Source: Siphonodentalium dalli | Taxonomy: Eukaryota; Mollusca; Scaphopoda; Gadilida; Siphonodentaliidae | Length of the DNA stretch: 64,000 nucleotides | Assembly (NCBI GenBank): GCA_032622095.1 | Contig: CP136066.1 | Coordinates: 45,666,911 to 45,730,910 of the forward strand | Direction of reading: 5' to 3' | Shown here: positions 59,648 through 64,000 of the stretch, in pieces | Position numbering within the stretch: the first letter of the stretch is position 1 | Layout: every line of letters begins with the position of its first letter | Position numbers and translations under genes: made by a program | Notes under the pieces: generated by a model | Told to the model about the DNA's origin: nothing | Databases searched by the model: none | What the model saw: the letters and a program-made list of their open reading frames with translations, nothing else

Positions 59648-60643
59648 CGCCGAACTGACTGGCGCATATCGGGTTTTATTGAAGAGCATTTGACTTTCGA
59701 ACAACTGGAAGAGATTTATGTGGAAGGCACCGTGTTTATGGTCTCATTTCGTGGAGTGTATGCCGGTGCATCTGAAGGAATACGTTCTCTCTTCCCTGCA
59801 ATAAGGAAGGTAATTTCAATTGGAAATCGTGTACCGGGTTATCAAGACGATAGTTGTATGCGCTCTCCCGGCGTATGTGACCCGCACAATAGTGTTAATA
59901 CACTACCAGAAAACCTCACAGAGTTAAGATTGGAGTATACCAACGCATTAAGTCGCTGTTATACTGAATATACGTGCCCTACTTTCAACAGAAACAATTC
60001 ATTGGCCACTATCTCACTGAAAGGAACACAAGTGGAAAGAATTCATATAGAATTGGAAAATTTCTTTCTCAATCTACGTGAAAAAGACCTTAGCGACAAC
60101 AACATTACATATTTGATACCAACCATATTCAGGGGGTTGGTGCATTTGAAGATAGCCATTTCGGAAGGAACAAAATTGGATAAAACCCGAACTTTCCACT
60201 CTTGGATCTCTTCTCGTTTTCAATGAATCTGGAAGTTGTTGACGTTTCATATAATCAGTTGGGGAATCTGCCGGAAAATATATTCTTGAATAATAATGAA
60301 TTAAAGGTGATACATCTTGCAAACAACAAACTAAATGTATTCAATCTAAATCTAGCACATTCAGCAAACGTCAGGTTGATAAATTTGTCTGGTAACAACA
60401 TAATGATACTTGGAGAACCTGCATTTCAACGTGTTAATGCCATTCTTCGTTCCGGAAATCGAGATTTCGTGGATATGCGCAGCAATGAATTTGTTTGATG
60501 TGATTATGTAGCGTTCATTGAACAGTTATGGTGCATCAGGGATGGATTGGCGTCCTTTGACACGTACCAGTGCAACTTGAATTCCAAAACAAGAGTTTTT
60601 GCTTGGTTTGGAGGAAAAAGATATCGAATTAACGTGCTAAATT

Positions 60644-61255
60644 TTGTGGTTGAAAATAGGCATCCCTTGTTTTGGATTTACGATGTTATGCATTGTCGTC
60701 GCTGTAGTAGGTTACAAACAGAGACTGTACTGTGTTAAGATTTATATCTGGATTCGTTTCTGGTCACACAGATATAAAAAATTCAACGCAGAAGACCGCA
60801 TCTTCGTGGCATACTCTGCAAAAGACAAGGAGTTCGCGCTGCAATTGTATCACATGATTAACCCTGAATTACAAACGTTGTTGGGAACTTACAAAGACGT
60901 TCTGTACATTAACGACAAATGTTTCCGGGTTCCTGGCGAACTCGATGAGGAGATTGTCCGCTCAGTCCGTTCATGTTGCGGCACCTTAGTTATCATCAGC
61001 ACAATTTTCATAAACTGCATTTGGGTAAATTTAGAGACGTGCGTCACATGGGCCGAGAGGAAACCATCGATACCGATATATATGCATCATATGGAGAGGT
61101 GTGAGCTTAGAGGTGTATTAGGATATTACTATGATAAGAAAGTAAGACGACGAGGAAATGTTAGATATCTTTGGGCAGAATATGTTAGTAGGGATGGCCA
61201 AGGTGTTGAACATACGCAACTAATTTCGGCGTTTTGCTTACAGTCAAAGAGCTAA
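60644..61255 (+). CDS. TLR-like transmembrane helix and TIR domain
   Basis: This is the final open segment of the disrupted receptor. A hydrophobic helix (IPCFGFTMLCIVVAVVGY, residues 7-24 of the segment) is followed by a basic juxtamembrane stretch and a TIR domain of about 140 residues. Box 1 is DRIFVAYSAKD (residues 51-61). Box 2 ends in RVPGE (residues 95-99), with the conserved Pro-Gly of the BB loop. SCCGTLVIIS and WVNLETCVTWAE follow as in other TIRs. The segment terminates at TAA 61253-61255. It is intact on its own but out of frame with the upstream LRRCT, so it is not expressed as a receptor unless the upstream frameshift is an error or an intron intervenes. Confidence 0.85.
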   Translation: MWLKIGIPCFGFTMLCIVVAVVGYKQRLYCVKIYIWIRFWSHRYKKFNAEDRIFVAYSAKDKEFALQLYHMINPELQTLLGTYKDVLYINDKCFRVPGELDEEIVRSVRSCCGTLVIISTIFINCIWVNLETCVTWAERKPSIPIYMHHMERCELRGVLGYYYDKKVRRRGNVRYLWAEYVSRDGQGVEHTQLISAFCLQSKS

Positions 61256-61259
61256 TAAA
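61254..61259 (+). terminator. Polyadenylation signal candidate overlapping the TLR stop codon
   Basis: AATAAA begins at the second base of the TAA stop. If used, the 3' UTR would be only about 15-30 nt. It is a chance match unless cDNA supports it. Confidence 0.3.
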
Positions 61260-62020
61260 CTAGGCATCTGCGAATATTGGGCTTTTGATCGAATCGAATT
61301 GCGAATCGATTAGCTCTCAATAATTCGATAACAAATCGAATATCGAATCGAATATTTCGTAATCTTGGTCGCCGAAATGATCCGATAAAAAATGTCTCTG
61401 ACTATTAAATAACATATGTTGTCATCTTTTTTTTGTGTGAATGCTGCATGGATCGATAATTAAAGACATAATAGAAAAACAATTTGGAAAATACCATTTT
61501 GTAAATTATCGTGTGCGGTAAATCAAATACTTTCGGAATTGAATGACGTCACTATAATGGGGAATTTAGGCCCCTACGAATATTAGGTATTGGTTTTGTT
61601 ATTCGATTCGACCTCGACATTCGATTCGACTTTGAAACAACTTGTGAATAGAGTGAATCTGCATCTCCGCGTTTTTGAATCGATAAAGTTATTTATGGCC
61701 CACGAAAATTAAAAAAATGGTATTTTCAAAATAGTTGTTATATTATAAAGAAATTATATCTTTAATTGTCGATTCGTGCACCGTTCGCAAAATATGACAA
61801 CGTGTGCTATTTAATAGACATAGACAATTTTGACATTGACAAAAACGGGTAACATCTTTATATATCTGATCATTTGGGCGACCAATATTACGAAATATTC
61901 GAATTATTCAAGTGCTAATCGATTCGATAAAAAAAAACACTGTTCGCAAGGGCGAAAGGTATACCCATACAAAGGCGAGCATCCACATATTCCTTTGTAG
62001 ACGAGATATGTGCCAAGATA
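61260..62020. repeat. Non-coding with GAATCGAAT / ATTCGATTC motif clusters
   Basis: TCGAATCGAA-type motifs are concentrated at 61288-61350 and inverted ATTCGATTCGAC motifs at 61600-61635, with more near 61890-61930. The two clusters could pair. It resembles the ends of an unclassified DNA element. No gene is recognised. Confidence 0.4.
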
Positions 62021-62024
62021 AGAG

Positions 62025-62410
62025 GGGGTCGGTAGGCGATAGGTAGCGGACTGGTCTCTTGCTAGCGGACCGGGGATCACAACCTGGTCAGGGTATTCTG
62101 ACAAAAATCAGAACTCGGTCAGATACCAACTTTGTCAGGCTGAAAAGACTCATTCGAGATCTCTGAATAAAGATCCGAATGCCAAATGCCGACATCCCCC
62201 CGTTACAACACTTGTCCATGTATGTTGTCGTGGGTGCAGTACGCTGTCCGATCGGGCGCGGACATTAATGACTGACCCGTGTACACGCCTCGGTGTGTGC
62301 ACGTTAAAGAACACAACTGGAGTCACCGCAGGGTTTAAAGTTACTCGGTCGTGGTAGCACCTGGACCAGTGCGTCTACAACCAGAATTGGTTCCTGCACT
62401 GTAATATCTA
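62025..62410 (+). repeat. SINE-like element, tRNA-like head and conserved core
   Basis: A degenerate A-box-like (TAGCGGACTGG, about 62044) and B-box-like stretch (GGGGATCACAACC, about 62072) form a tRNA-like head. About 220 bp later GTGTGCACGTTAAAGAACAC resembles the conserved central domains shared by several animal SINE families. A LINE ORF2 fragment follows directly. The assignment is by resemblance only. Confidence 0.4.
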
Positions 62411-62439
62411 CAGATACAGAAGAGTTACATTTTCATGCT

Positions 62440-62720
62440 ATCAAATGCAGTTATTTACGCAGGTGGCCTAACTCCAATGAGTTCACTAAAGATTTACAAA
62501 TGTGTTATATTACCAATAGGTATTTATGGCTCAAAACCTCTTACAGTACTAATCTTACGAACGCCGATATTCTCAAACTGGAACCCATTCACCGTGTTGG
62601 CTTGAAACGTATTCAGGGATTGCACTTTCATGTCACAAATTCCAAAGCACAAGAAGTGGGGCTTTTTATTGTGCAACTACTGTGTATGTTGAAATTTAAT
62701 GAAAACTTTTCTGCATAAGA
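62440..62720 (+). pseudogene. LINE ORF2 fragment downstream of the RT domain
   Basis: Reads NAVIYAGGLTPMSSLKIYKC, then SYSTNLTNADILKLEPIHRV and GLKRIQGLHFHV. This matches the block after RT in invertebrate LINEs (Y-G-x...L-x...D-x-x-x-L-E...R...K-x-I-Q-x-L). It would lie just N-terminal to the tail preserved at 7711-8355, so the two remnants may be of one family. It ends at TAA near 62716. No RT catalytic motif is present. Confidence 0.6.
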
Positions 62721-64000
62721 TGTGGTCGTTACTGGTCAAGTTTATAATGACACAGTCAAGCATGTTTTTTCATGACTGACTTTCTGAACAACGCAAGAAA
62801 TGACGTTTGTTATCGTTTCCTGTCCCATTTTTGTTATTGTAATGGTTTATTCCCAGACACATACATGTGTAACATGAGATAGATAATATATATACAAGGT
62901 TGTGTACATATAACTATACAGTAATGCACCGAAATTATAAATTGAACTTAGTCCGAAGTGATTGATTGCTTAATTTTTATTTAGATAAATTCAATCAGCA
63001 TTTTAATTATAAATAATTACAGATACATACATTTGATAAAAGTGATAAATAAAGTTGACAGAGCTGAAAATTTGAATGAGAAGGTATTTGAGTTGGCTTA
63101 TGAGAGGCTGTAAAAATAGTGATGTTAGAGAGGAGAGTAAGGGGGCAGACTAATCGAAAATAGAAAGATAAATGCTGAGGGTCATCAAGGATGACTGGCA
63201 TACTTCTGAGTGTACAGTGTGCTACGCACCTGTGCGACTAAGTCACTTTGTATCCAAAATTTATACCAAATTCATACAAGCTGTGGAAAGGTTCGCGATC
63301 TTGGACAGTCAGTACAATCGGTATAAACGTTTGTATCGACATATCACGTGCCTCCAATTCTCAACTTTAATGCATTGTACGTTTGAAACAATTTAAATAC
63401 AAATCAATCCATGCTGTTATCGACAGGTCTATCCCCGGGGAAAGAGCGACGTTTAATTACTTGATTCTTCAATTCGGGTCAATATATTAGGTCCATGCAG
63501 TTCCAGTATTAAGATTAGAACGACTGACCATTTCCAAAATATCATGATGCTCAACGGTTTATCGCCATGTAACTCACAAAGCTTTAAATAATCGTTGTCA
63601 CCAGCAGGTGTGTTTCCACTGGCCGTTGAAATCACTGATCCAACAAATTGAAAAACCGACACTGGCCAATTACAGATCGGCATTGATTTAAAACTTCGCA
63701 CTTCAATGTTGGACAGACTATAACTCTCTGTATCTTTCAAGAGAATATACCATCCAATTGCAGATGTAATTTTTAACATCTCAAGTTTTTTATTTGAAAT
63801 ATAGGTACAAGACAGAGACACATACGTGTATAAGGAACCCGCATGTGTTCCTTAATCCCGTTGCAAATTAAATATATATATTGTACACATGTATTTATAC
63901 TAATAAAACCCAATTGAGTGTGTTCGTTTGTTTGTTTGTCTGTCTGCCCGGCTATAGGCGACCAACCGGTTGGATCATGGCAAAAGACAATTGGTAGACA
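62721..64000. other. Non-coding, one unrecognised open frame, possible element start at the edge
   Basis: A minus-strand frame at 63453-63821 contains SFKSMPICNWPVSVFQFVGS and a hydrophobic end. It starts with GTG and no domain is recognised. The last 110 bp contain TTTGTTTGTTTGTCTGTCTG, similar in kind to the 5' end of the Helitron-like element at 35453, so an element may continue beyond the window. Confidence 0.35.

Larger units (their letters stand above)
58363..61255 (+). pseudogene. Toll-like receptor (LRR-TM-TIR), disrupted
   Basis: The order is that of a Toll-like receptor. It begins with a hydrophobic leader (LFIVVVLLVF), LRRNT cysteines (CPESCTC), and LRRs (LKSLNISNNYYL). Next come the 22-copy 11-residue array (58922-59647) and more LRRs (LTELRLEYTN, LATISLKGTQ). 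After that come LEVVDVSYNQLGNLPENIF and VRLINLSGNNI, an LRRCT (CDYVAFIEQLWC), a transmembrane helix and a TIR domain. TLRs signal from membranes through TIR adaptors to NF-kB-type pathways. Lesions are in-frame TAA at 58676-58678, a one-base frameshift in the A-run near 60181-60188, in-frame TGA at 60496-60498 at the first LRRCT cysteine site, and a frameshift near 60635-60645. There is no in-frame ATG after the stop at 58334, so translation may start in an upstream exon (acceptor-like TATATTAG at 58355-58362). The ordered domains make the identity firm. The four lesions argue for a pseudogene unless they are assembly errors. Confidence 0.88.

Noticed and set aside
58849-59658. Long alternative frames across the TLR repeat (269 codons plus, 234 codons minus)
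   Set aside because: A 33-bp unit without stops in these frames gives them automatically. Only the frame that continues into LRR sequence on both sides is meaningful.
60181-60645. Programmed frameshifting in the TLR gene
   Set aside because: No slippery-site plus structure was evident, and two in-frame stops elsewhere in the gene make ordinary decay or sequence error simpler.
62025-62110. A functional tRNA gene
   Set aside because: Only degenerate A- and B-box-like motifs are seen, with no convincing cloverleaf. A SINE head fits better.

Overview
The window looks like AT-rich genomic DNA from a marine invertebrate animal. The support is a fibrinogen-related (FReD) domain, a Toll-like-receptor-type LRR/TIR gene, and a mixed load of old and young transposons: DIRS-type tyrosine-recombinase retroelement, Jockey/CR1-like LINEs, a hAT element, Tc1/mariner-like palindromic MITEs, Helitron-like ends, foldback elements and a SCAND3/KRAB-A-like retroelement integrase. 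A lophotrochozoan such as a mollusc is the best guess, but nothing here proves it. Genes are sparse. One host exon appears intact (FReD, 11813-12450, +). One host gene is recognisable but broken (TLR-like, 58363-61255, +).

Layout. 1-4.5 kb: non-coding DNA with small duplications and palindromes. 4.5-6.8 kb: a minisatellite of about 21 bp units. 7.7-8.4 kb: a decayed LINE ORF2 tail. 10.9-12.5 kb: CRE motifs, two TATA candidates, a palindromic insertion and the FReD exon. 13.8-16.6 kb: hairpins and a minus-strand Helitron-like 3' end. 17.2-21.6 kb: a decayed minus-strand DIRS-type element (gag, RT, RNase H, truncated recombinase). 22.6-26.4 kb: a hAT element with a perfect 8-bp target duplication, whose right half was then copied in a near-identical 1572-bp tandem duplication carrying six palindromic MITE copies. 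27-32 kb: dispersed and tandem repeats, an SGNH-like fragment and a Harbinger-like fragment. 32.9-37.1 kb: a 1547-bp foldback element with a 6-bp target duplication, a 411-bp repeat pair and a Helitron-like element containing 290-bp repeats. 37.4-41.3 kb: another foldback and more dispersed repeats. 42.4-45.1 kb: a decayed minus-strand LINE with an internal deletion. 47.1-49.2 kb: a LINE tail and a decayed integrase gene. 49.2-58 kb: mostly unexplained non-coding DNA. 58.4-61.3 kb: the TLR-like pseudogene. 62-62.7 kb: a SINE-like sequence and another LINE fragment.

The most unusual object is inside the TLR-like gene. An 11-residue leucine-rich-repeat core (33 bp) has been amplified to 22 nearly identical tandem copies. 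The main variation is confined to two positions flanking one CpG, and each copy carries the same 10-bp palindrome. The gene also has two in-frame stops and two frameshifts, so it is either a pseudogene or affected by sequence errors. The host genes show no sign of acting as one pathway beyond both belonging to families used in invertebrate innate recognition.
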